Assembly: GCF_033807575.1 (NCBI RefSeq)
Contig: NC_084715.1
Coordinates: 6,373,349-6,437,348 of the forward strand
Direction: 5' to 3'
Length of the DNA stretch: 64,000 nucleotides
Source: Cydia pomonella
Taxonomy: Eukaryota; Arthropoda; Insecta; Lepidoptera; Tortricidae
Shown here in pieces: positions 56,112-64,000 of the stretch. The position numbers were made by a program, and so were the translations under genes. The notes beneath the pieces are model-generated. The model had not been told where the DNA came from. It searched no databases and worked only from the letters and a program-made list of their open reading frames with translations. Positions within the stretch are counted from its first letter, which is position 1; every line of letters starts with the position of its first letter.

Positions 56112-56600
56112 TATGCTATGTTGATATTAGTCTTACATTCTTACAATAGCATTTATAAAGTCTAATATAAAATCAAATGAACTTAGAGAATGGGGATATA
56201 AGACTAGGTACTCTCAAGTTCAATGAGACTTCGTAAATGTTATTGTAGGACCAAGAGGCTTATAATAGTATTATACTATGTTGATATTAGTCTTACATTC
56301 TTACAATAGCATTTATAAAGTCTAATATAAAATCAAATGAACTTAGAGAAAGGGGATATAAGACCAGGCACTCTCAAGTTCAATGAGACTTCGTAAATGT
56401 TATTGTAGGACCAAGAGGCTTATAATATTATTATACTATGTTGATATTAGTCTTACATTCTTACAATAGCATTTATAAAGTCTAATATAAAATCAAATGT
56501 ACTTAGAGAAAGGGGATATAAGACCAGGCACTCTCAAGTTCAATGAGACTTCGTAAATGTTGTTGTAAGAGCAAGAGGTTTATAATAGTATTATAAAATG
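56112..56600. repeat. 160-bp tandem repeat, about 2.8 units
   Basis: Markers 'tctcaagttcaatgagactt' at 56212, 56372 and 56532. Otherwise as in 14201-14750. Confidence 0.9.
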
Positions 56601-56885
56601 CTCTTATATACATATATAAGACTAGGTAATAAGACTGACCTTACTAAAGCCGGTACTAGCTTGTCTAAGACTAATATAAGAGTGATGATATGTTCCAAAA
56701 CAATAATAAGAGCTCTATAAGCTCATCAGTCTTATGAAGTGCGCAACCTGAGACTCTTTTGCTAGTTGGGTTGCCAATAGGACTATCTAAGCCCTTTGTT
56801 GTCAATCTATATCATATATTTGCTGTCGTATTATATATCTCTTAAACTGAAATAGGTGGCAGTTTATAGAGCTTGTGTAACAGTA

Positions 56886-57031
56886 ACAATGTCAACAATT
56901 TGTGTCCAGGGCCCGCAAAACGTCCCACTTTGTCGCTTGCCACAAGGACGACTTTGACAGGTTATTCGTATAAAGACAGGCAAATCTCGTCCTCATGGCA
57001 AGTGACAAAGTGGGACGTTGTGCCGGCCGTG
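56886..57031. mobile_element. Palindromic MITE (AACGTCCCACTTTGTC family), copy 1
   Basis: 'aaaacgtcccactttgtcgc' and 'gtgacaaagtgggacgttgt' pair, with 'ttgccacaaggacg' / 'cgtcctcatggcaa' next, so most of 146 bp forms a hairpin. The centre is 'tgacaggttattcgtataaa'. Copy 2 at 63466-63625. Confidence 0.85.
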
Positions 57032-57240
57032 GACATATTTATATGTAAAAGTTACATATTTGGAGGTCCAAGATTATCACGAGATAAGTCACGTTTATTT
57101 AGTAAATAATGGATCCTCGCGAATTAGAAGTGATAGTGAGTTGACAGAGGCTTCTCGCCTAAATTCGTAATAATTAGAGTCAGACTAAGATAAGTTGGCA
57201 GCGATTTTGACAGCTCCGACGGTGCAAGTGTTATTTTCAA

Positions 57241-57681
57241 GAGGACGTTATCGATTTTAGTCGCAAAAATGTCAAATTGATAAATTTAGCGCATGAAATT
57301 GTACATCTTTTGTTAACTATTAGAAATAACAAGTACTGGTTTCTATTAGCACGTCTTGTTATCTTTCATTTTAATATATTTTTTTAAACAAACTCACTTA
57401 ATTAGTAATGATTTTTTTTTCTGATGGACGTTTAGGTAACGCTTGATTTTGTCGATCTTAATTGTAAATTTCGTGAAGTTTGGACTGCTAAAGATGGTAA
57501 TTTTGTATTACACATATCCTGATTTTTTAATAACTGTCCCTTCTCGTCACATATTACCGGGGACGCACGCTTGCGACCTCATTATTACATGTTATTTAGA
57601 TATTACGTAACAAAAGGTGTACAATTTCAACGACTAAATCTATCAATTTTACATTTTTGCTCTAAAATCGTTACCGGGCTT
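57241..57681. mobile_element. piggyBac-like MITE, copy 2 (deleted)
   Basis: 'gaggacgttatcgattttag' at the left and 'atcgttaccgggct' at the right, with the same 'gcatgaaattgtaca.cttttgttaac' interior as 32286-33000 but missing about 270 bp. A TTAA-like site remains only on the right (57682-57685). Confidence 0.75.
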
Positions 57682-57711
57682 TTAATGTCAAACTTCTATG
57701 AAACTATGACG

Positions 57712-57838
57712 TTTATTTATAAATATTTATATTCAATATATCGATGTCTCAACACACGCCTTATCGAGCTTACTGTGGGACTTAATCAAATTGTGTAATA
57801 ATATGTCCTATAATATTTATAATTTATTTATTTATTTA
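57712..57838 (+). repeat. SINE 3' part
   Basis: 'atatcgatgtctcaacacac', 'gccttatcgagcttactgtg' and the ATTTATTTATT tail. 5'-truncated member of the 5852 family. Confidence 0.8.
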
Positions 57839-58281
57839 GGTCCAAACTATATCTGATCCTGTCAAAGACTACGAATCGAACTGAATCATGTTTAGTTTAG
57901 TAAGCAATAGAGAGAACTTCCAGTCGTACCCCTTTACTGAAAAAGTGGATGTAATCGCAATAAAAACCATCAGAGGATCAGATCCAGGTATCAGACCGAC
58001 ATAACCCCTAAATCCACGTAACACGAAACAGATAATATAAATATTACATTTCCTGATAGAGTATTGTGTAGATGTCTAGCCAAGGCGTCTAGACTGCAGT
58101 GGAGCTCTAATAGATATGTAGTACTTTGGCTAGACGGTTTCTTGCAATATCGATAACAGCTAGACTGCGCTGCTGACTTCTCTAGTTCGGATGAACTAAA
58201 TTTATTGCATTTTTTGTGTTTCTCAACTCACACTTATTTGCTTAGGTACTTAAGAAAGTCGACTAAAATTCTAAGAAACCA
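57839..58281. other. Unassigned DNA
   Basis: 58068-58170 has several 'tagcc..g' / 'gtctagac' motifs but no definable element. Confidence 0.3.
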
Positions 58282-58353
58282 CCTTCTTCTTCCTCCTTGC
58301 GTTGTCCCGGCATTTTGCCACTGCTCATGGAAGCCTGAGGTCCGCTTGACAAC
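58282..58353 (-). repeat. SINE 3' end, minus strand
   Basis: 'ttcttcctccttgcgttgtc', 'ccggcattttgcca' and 'gcctgaggtccgcttg' are the reverse of the end of the SINE at 42158-42484. Confidence 0.7.
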
Positions 58354-58354
58354 T

Positions 58355-58575
58355 ACCAATGAGTTTTTCGGAACTTATGTACAGAATATTTAGTTGATAT
58401 TTACCACTAGCATTTCGGTGAAGGAAAACATCGTTAGGAAACCTGCATACATCCGCGAAGAAATTCAAATGTGTATGTGAGGTCTCCAACCCGCATTGGG
58501 CCAGCGTGGGGACTAAGACTTCTCGCGCATGAGAGGAGGCCTGTGCCCAGCAGTGGGACGTATATAGACTGAATT
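58355..58575 (+). repeat. SINE body of a related family
   Basis: 'caatgagtttttcggaactt', 'ggtgaaggaaaacatcgtta' and 'tgcccagcagtgggacgtat' form the body and 3' end of a related lepidopteran SINE. Together with 58282-58353 it makes a head-to-head chimera. Confidence 0.7.
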
Positions 58576-59401
58576 ATTATTATTAAGTAGGTATTTGAAA
58601 AATAAAGTCGACAGGGCAAAAATTTAGCTATTAACAAAAGCAAAGGTTACATGCGGTTCCCAATATTTTCGTCATATTTTTCTTCATTCCAGTACGTACG
58701 GTACGGTGTTTCGTGCCCCCTAACCATCGCCATCTTGCCCCCCTAGTTTAAACTCCTATCCTAATCCTATCTCACGTAATCATTGATTTATGCAATTTAT
58801 GCATGACAGCATATTTCGCATATGTAGAGATATACTCTCGCATCCAATGATGGTTAATAAGAGTTCTCCTTAAAATTTCCTACATATCGGCCTAACATAT
58901 GATATACTTGGAATGTACGGTTATTTTGTAATTTAAAATCGGAAAGTAGAAAAAACACATTCCTATTTTTTCCAATATTTCGAACCTCTTGTGGAACCAT
59001 ACACAATTAAGAAAAACCTCTATAAAATGAGGTACTATTGGGACAGTTTTTCACCTAAGTGTATTTCTAAATAAATGGACTAAGCTTCCAAAAAAAAATC
59101 TCAAAGATTTTACATGACGGCTACTATATTATGTACAATAAAAATGAACTATGTAATACTGCTAGACACTTTCTGAATTCGAATTATTCTAATTAATTGG
59201 CTGAATTTGTAACTTTTATCTTCCTTGACATTTTATATATGCTAAATATTGTAATTAATTGACTGACTATGTAAATTTTATTTTTCTTGACATTTTATCT
59301 GTTTGTATGTTTTTATTTTCCTGACATCTATTTTTCTAGTGTGTAAGCGAATTGGTGTAGTACTGTAAGCTTGCACTGTGTTAAATAAATAAATATATAA
59401 A
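58576..59401. other. Unassigned DNA, end possibly LINE 3'UTR
   Basis: 59165-59401 is T-rich with two similar 'attaattg.ctga.t.tgtaa' blocks and ends in 'gttaaataaataaatata', like a LINE 3'UTR with a polyA signal and microsatellite tail. No ORF. Confidence 0.4.
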
Positions 59402-60855
59402 CGTGCTGGGACACATCTTCCGCGAGTGCTTGCGCTATTGTTTAATTTGTGTGTTAGTCACTCGTACCTGCCGAGTGCACTGATGCAAACTATTGTTGTG
59501 CCTATAATAAAAAACAAAACGGGGGATGTGTCTGACTTAGGCAATTATAGGCCGATTTCGCTGGCGACAATTACTGCTAAGGTGCTGGACAGGCTTCTGG
59601 ATAGGCAGCTTCGGAAACACTATAAGGCTAAAGATGCTCAGTTCGGTTTCCAGCCAGGAGTGTCGACGGAATCTGCCATATTTTGTTTAAAAAGTACAGT
59701 CCAGTACTATGGAAAGCAAGATAGTCCAGTGTACGCCTGTTTTCTGGACCTTTCCAAAGCGTTCGATCTGGTCTCGTACGACATCTTGTGGAGCAGGGTG
59801 TCGTCCGAGACCAGTCTCCCTGCAGAGTTATTAGCGGTCTTTGAATACTGGTACAGCAACCAAATCAACTCTGTGCGGTGGGCAGGCGTGCACTCAGACG
59901 AATACGTGCTGAACTGTGGAGTGCGGCAGGGGGGGGGGTAACCTCTCCGACCCTATTCAATATATATATGGACGGGCTGATTGAGGAACTCAGTGGCGCC
60001 AAGGTTGGTTGTAACATTGGCGGTACCTGCCTCAACAACATAAGTTACGCTGATGATATGGTGCTGCTGGCTCCCTCAATCAGAGCGCTCAGGAAGCTCC
60101 TAAAAATATGTGAGCATTATGCGGAGAGACATGGGCTCAGGTATAACACTACAAAAAGTGAACTACTCATCTTCAGGGCTGGCAACAATAAACTAGAGGA
60201 AGTTCCTAGGGTTGAGTTAAATGGTGCCGCCCTGAGGAGAGTAGAGCGGTTTAAGTACCTGGGTCAATGGCTCACCGAAAGCCTTAATGACGATCTTGAT
60301 TTGGAACGAGAGCGCAGGGCGTTGACGGTCAGATGCAATATGCTGGTGCGCAGGTTTGCAAAGTGTAGCAATGACGTAAAGGTTACACTTTTTAAAGCTT
60401 ATTGTCAGTCTTTTTATGCTTGCAGCCTGTGGACCGGCTTCTCGCAGCGATCGTACAATGCGCTGCGTGTGCAATATAATAATGCGTTTAGGATACTGAT
60501 GGGTCTGCCTCGGTACTGCAGTGCATCGGGGATGTTCGCCGATGCCCGTACGGATGACTTTTACGCTATTATGCGTAAAAGAGCGGCATCCCTATTGCAT
60601 AGGTTGCAGGGTAGCACCAACAGTCTCCTAAACGTATTTGTCGTCAGAGTGGACTGCCCACTGATGAGGCATTGGAACCAACTGCATGAACCCAACGGAC
60701 CAACGCATCATCGAAATAGATTATGTTAAGTAGTTTTAGGTATTTATTGTTTTGTTTATATTGTACTAACTTAGATATATAGGTAGATAAATAATAATTG
60801 TTATATGTACTAACACTATATGAGTTTTTAGCTCGAAATAAATGATTTTCATAAA
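59402..60855 (+). pseudogene. CR1/Jockey-like LINE, 5'-truncated, RT frameshifted
   Basis: The protein starts mid-way at about 59402 ('AGTHLPRVLALLFNLC') and runs to TAA at 60727-60729. RT blocks visible: 'TIVVPIIKNKTGD', NYRPISL, 'FQPGVSTESA', 'FLDLSKAFD' (first catalytic Asp), 'GVRQGG', the SYADDMVLL catalytic box (YADD codons 60046-60057), 'TKSELLIF' and 'FKYLGQWL'. The frame breaks at a ten-G run (59929-59938) where the family needs two fewer G, so a stop follows at 59939; the rest continues in another frame from there. The C-terminal 'LFKAYCQSFYACSLW' and 'QYNNAFRILMGLPRYCSASGMF' blocks are typical of the CR1 group. The endonuclease is missing. The 3'UTR ends at about 60855 after 'aaataaatgattttcat'. 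Confidence 0.9.
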
Positions 60856-61039
60856 CTGTGATGATCATCATTCACTGCGAGAGGTATAGCCACTTCACTT
60901 GATTCTGACATTCTCGATTTTACATCCGCATGATTAAATAAAAACACAGGAGAAACATTAGCATGCCGCCTCCACGGCGCGCCCACATCATCGCGATGTC
61001 AACGCCCCAGCGAATGACCGAGGCGGTAATGATGACACA
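60856..61039. other. Unassigned DNA
   Basis: Includes a CpG-richer 'cctccacggcgcgcccacatc' part directly before the satellite array. No ORF with support. Confidence 0.3.
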
Positions 61040-62500
61040 CTTGGGGGTTACTAATTTGAGGACTTCTGAGAGGGGGGGAATGCAACTGGGGTTTCTTTTG
61101 TGTAAAAAAAGTTGCGGTTGTCGGTACATTTTCTTTATTATTGCAGACGTCACTGGGTCTTACTAGGTAACAAATTTGAGGACTGCTGAGTAAGCTTCAG
61201 TTAGTAAGGATGAGAATTTGAGGGGTTACTAATTCAAGGATTTCCGAAAGAGAGGTTGGAAATGAAACTTTGCTTCTTTTGTGTGAAAAAACTGGCGGTT
61301 TTCAGTAAATTCTGGCTTGTCCTTAGTATTTTTGATGTCATTGGGTCCTTCGAGTTAACAAATTTGAGGATAGCTGAGTAAACGTCGGTTAGCTAAGGAT
61401 GAGAATTTGAGGGGTTACTAATTCAAGAACTTCCGAGAGAGAGGCTGGAAATGAAACTTGGCTTCTTTTGTGTGAAAAAAACTGGCAGTTGTCAGTAAAT
61501 TCTGGCTTTTCCTTAGTATCGTAAATGTCATTGGGTCCTTCGAGTTAACAAATTTGAGGATTGCTGAGTAAACGTCAGTTAGTAAGGATGAGAATTTGAC
61601 GGGGTTACTAATTCAAAGAGTTCTGAGAGGGGGTAGGAAATGCAACTGGGTTTCTTTTCTGTGAAAAAAACTTGCAGTTGTCAGTAAATTCTGGTTTTTC
61701 TTAGTATTGCAGATGCCATTGGGTCTTACTAGTTAACAAATTTGAGGATAGCCGAGTAAACGTCAGTTAGCTAAGGATGAGAATTTGAGGGGTTACTAAT
61801 TCAAGGACTTCCGAGAGAGAGGTTGGAAATGAAACTCGGCTTCTTTTGTGTGAAAAAAACTGGCGGTTGTCAGTAAATTCTGGCTTTTCTTAGTATTGTA
61901 GATGTCATTGGGTCCTTCGAGTTAACAAATTTGAGGATTACTGAGTAAACGTCAGTTAGTAAGGATGAGAATTTGACGGAGTAACTAATTCAAGGAGTTC
62001 TGAGAGGGGGTAGCAAATGCAACTGGGTTTCTGTTCTGTGAAAAAAACTTGCAGTAAATTCTGGTTTATCTTAGTATTGCAGATGTCATTGGGTCTTACT
62101 TGTTAACAAATTTGAGGATAGCTGAGTAAACGTCAGTTAGATAAGCATGAGAATTTGAGGGGTTACTAATTAAAGGACTTCTGAGTAGGGTATGAAATGC
62201 AACTGGGTTTCTTTTGTTTGAAAAAAACTTGCAGTTGTCAGTAAATTCTTGTTTTTTTTCTTAGTATTGCAGATGTCATTGGGTCTTACTAGTTAACAAA
62301 TTTGAGGATAGCTGAGTAAACATCAGTTAGCTAAGCATGAGAATTTGAGGGGTTACTAATTCAAGGACTTCTGAGAGGGGTATGAAATGCAACTGGGTTA
62401 CTTTTGTTTGAAAAAACTTGCAGTTGTCAGTAAATTCTTGTTTTTTTCTTAATATTGCAGATGTCGTTGGGTCTTACGAGTTAACAAATTTGAGGATTAA
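61040..62500. repeat. 189-bp tandem array with two unit types
   Basis: 'ggttactaattcaa' recurs at 61224, 61413, 61603, 61791, 61980 (variant), 62161 and 62351, period 181-190. Type A units carry 'gagagaggttggaaatgaaa', type B 'gagggggtaggaaatgcaac'. The visible order is B A A B A B B B. Every unit has a T-rich 'ttcttagtattgcag' followed in most by ATGTC. No protein is encoded. Confidence 0.9.
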
Positions 62501-63091
62501 TGAAAAAAGAAACAAGAATGACTTGTGGGTCTTACATTCTTAAACATAGTTGAACTTGAAATAACCTAAGCTTAAACCTAATAATCTTCAACTTCACACA
62601 TAATGAAATGCTCATTGTTACAACTTCACAGGGTCCCATCATTTCATATTTTATCAGTTAATTGACAATACTGCGTTGTGCAGAAACCTAGAAGTATTTT
62701 AATATTTGTAAAAAATATATAAATACAAACAGAATTTAAATTAGTTTATACTTCATTCAAATTAAATATAGGTAAATTAAGACTTCGTCACAATATGCGT
62801 GTCTTCTGTAGTACCTAAAAGTTTTTATTAATCATTGCTTACATATAGGAAACTATAGGTCTATTACTAAAAAGGTTACCTTATGTACCTATTTGTTTTA
62901 TAAGACTGTTTGATTCTGAATACATAAAAAAAAAACAAGTCTTAACTAGACACTTTTTTGCTTTATCGCAAGGAACCCTAAAGTCCCTTGTTCCAGAAAA
63001 AGACAAATTTCCGCCAGACTGTTTTTTCCTAATTCCCGCCGATCCGTCTGGCTGCACTTGTGCAACTTGCATTCCAGCATGCCACAACGTC
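62501..63091. other. Unassigned DNA upstream of a possible promoter
   Basis: AT-rich, then from about 62960 CpG content rises. No repeat recognised. Confidence 0.35.
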
Positions 63092-63220
63092 AGTAGCCGT
63101 GGACGCGGTCGCTTGTCGCGCGCGCTCCTAGTATTTACCTGGTATTTTGTACGTAGTATTTGCCGCCTCCGTATTTTAGTGGCTCGTTGGATTGATTCGG
63201 TTCTGCTGCCTCGTTGAAAG
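63092..63220 (+). promoter_or_regulatory. Candidate promoter and 5' untranslated exon
   Basis: The stretch 63090-63220 is CpG-rich ('gacgcggtcgcttgtcgcgc') in otherwise AT-rich DNA. TCAGT at 63090-63094 is a good arthropod initiator match, and 'cgttgaaag|gtatgtttac' at 63220/63221 is a strong splice donor. No ATG lies in the exon between initiator and donor, so it would be a noncoding first exon of a gene to the right. This is inference; no transcript is known. Confidence 0.35.
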
Positions 63221-63465
63221 GTATGTTTACTTTTAATTTGAGAGTATTTTTACTTAGTTCAGTTATGTTTGTGGCGGAAAGTTTCCACAAAGTTCGAAAG
63301 GGTATTTTCACAGGGAACAAAGAAAACTTTTATTATGACAATGTAAAATTTGGATCCCAAACAAAATATAAGATGTTTCTGAAACTGTACTATGTAGACA
63401 TTACGCAATTTTGGAAAGTTTTTGTCGGCACATGAGTAGTTTGATTTATGCTTGGGAATGTAATT

Positions 63466-63625
63466 GTGTCCGCGGCCGGCCGGCGAAACGTCCCACTTTG
63501 AAATCATAGCATTTAAATCATAGCATTTAGCAAGGATGCCTTGACAGGTTATTCGTGTCAAGATACAGGCAACTCGACCTTATGGTAAGCGACAAAGTGG
63601 GACCTTTGATTAGACTTCGACACAC
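63466..63625. mobile_element. Palindromic MITE (AACGTCCCACTTTG family), copy 2
   Basis: 'gtgtccgcggccggccggcg' and 'aaacgtcccacttt' at the left, 'gcgacaaagtgggacc' at the right. The centre 'tgacaggttattcgtgtcaa' matches copy 1. 'aaatcatagcattt' is duplicated at 63500-63530, breaking the left arm. Confidence 0.75.
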
Positions 63626-64000
63626 TTGTTTTCCCTGATTAAAGTAAAACCATTTTTTATACGAATAATACTTCCAAAATATTTCGCGTGAGAAGGGAAA
63701 GTACTTGGTAACTTAAAGAGAAAAACCTTTTTACTTATTTTATTTAAATAGATCTATGTTCTTTCTTCAACATTTCATATTAGTGTCGGTCAAGACTTGA
63801 GTCCTTTGACTCCTCAGCTTTAAGGCTCGACTCAGTTTCTTAGACTCTTATAATTAAGACGAAACTCGAGTGCTTTTCAACTTATTAGAGAACCTAGTCT
63901 TTTGCAGAGACTTGAGTCCTTTTCGGAGAACTTGTATTTTTTTATAAATAAGTTCGTAATGTGTTGTCTTTATGTAAAATTCATGGATGTACATAATATA
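63626..64000. repeat. Diverged 'GACTTGAGTCCTTT' repeat
   Basis: 'agacttgagtccttt' at about 63792-63806 recurs at 63908-63922, with related 'cgactcagtttcttagactc' and 'cgaaactcgagtgctttt' between. Low-order repeat DNA; origin unknown. Confidence 0.5.

Larger units (their letters stand above)
54468..56770. mobile_element. 2.3-kb DNA transposon-like element, copy 2
   Basis: Same ends as copy 1: CCCAACTAGCAAAA at 54468-54481 and TTTTGCTAGTTGGG at 56757-56770. Flanked by TT on both sides (54466-54467, 56771-56772), where copy 1 has TA. By eye, substitutions against copy 1 are sparse, with a few short indels and one fewer 160-bp unit. The same orientation, ORF fragment and layout are kept. It is 2303 bp. 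Confidence 0.85.

Noticed and set aside
12529..56770. The two 2.3-kb elements as a segmental duplication or long terminal repeats of one 44-kb element
   Set aside because: Their flanks differ, each has its own inverted ends, and copy 1 interrupts a MITE, so they are separate insertions.
61040..62500. Regular repeats as a CRISPR array or coding repeats
   Set aside because: The whole 189-bp unit is conserved, there are no spacers, and all frames are interrupted.

Overview
The window looks like intergenic or intronic DNA from a moth or butterfly (Lepidoptera). This is inferred from the repeat content: tRNA-headed SINEs, LINE 3' ends, and palindromic MITEs of kinds I know from lepidopteran genomes. 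The DNA is AT-rich, with short ORFs scattered on both strands. No complete host protein-coding gene can be supported. Two short host-like signals stand out: a possible THAP-domain first exon at 2277-2347, and a CpG-rich stretch with a splice donor at 63092-63220 that could be an untranslated first exon.

Almost everything else recognisable is transposon-derived. Class I: a 5'-truncated CR1/Jockey-like LINE with most of its reverse transcriptase (59402-60855, broken at a G run), about fifteen 3'-terminal LINE scraps (C-terminal tails or 3'UTRs), an RT-linked C-terminal domain with one in-frame stop (51770-52635, minus strand), and about ten tRNA-derived SINE copies or fragments. Class II: a hAT element with a C-terminal transposase ORF (44754-46504) sitting inside a SINE, a 2.6-kb hAT element without transposase (21858-24480), three small hAT MITEs (8060-8343, 24750-24923, 33247-33440), a mariner transposase remnant (17385-17760), TTAA-flanked MITEs (32286-33000, 36930-37250, 57241-57681), TA-flanked MITEs (27674-27884, 31575-31785), Helitron-like ends, and many short palindromic MITEs.

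The most distinctive structures are: (1) two near-identical 2.3-2.4 kb elements about 42 kb apart (12529-14919 and 54468-56770), with 14-bp terminal inverted repeats, a minus-strand ORF fragment and an internal 160-bp tandem repeat that differs in copy number; the first copy has split a MITE. (2) A 0.93-kb foldback element (4355-5287) with arms of about 300 bp that differ at only about three positions. (3) A 1.7-kb element (34524-36254) whose arms are 120-bp tandem repeats in opposite orientations. (4) A 189-bp tandem array (about 61040-62500) with two alternating unit types and a splice-acceptor-like motif in each unit. (5) Perfect 8-bp target-site duplications at four hAT-type insertions, three of them in nested or composite settings.

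Region by region: 1-12 kb has LINE scraps, SINEs, the foldback element and MITEs. 12.5-15 kb is copy 1 of the paired element. 15-21 kb has MITEs, mariner and LINE ends. 21.8-24.9 kb is hAT territory. 25-34 kb has MITEs and LINE ends. 34.5-37.3 kb has tandem or foldback arrays and a piggyBac-like MITE. 37-44 kb is sparse. 44.6-46.6 kb is the SINE with the hAT inside. 46.7-53 kb is a graveyard of LINE C-termini. 54.5-56.8 kb is copy 2. 57-64 kb has MITEs, SINEs, the best LINE, the 189-bp array and the possible 5' exon.
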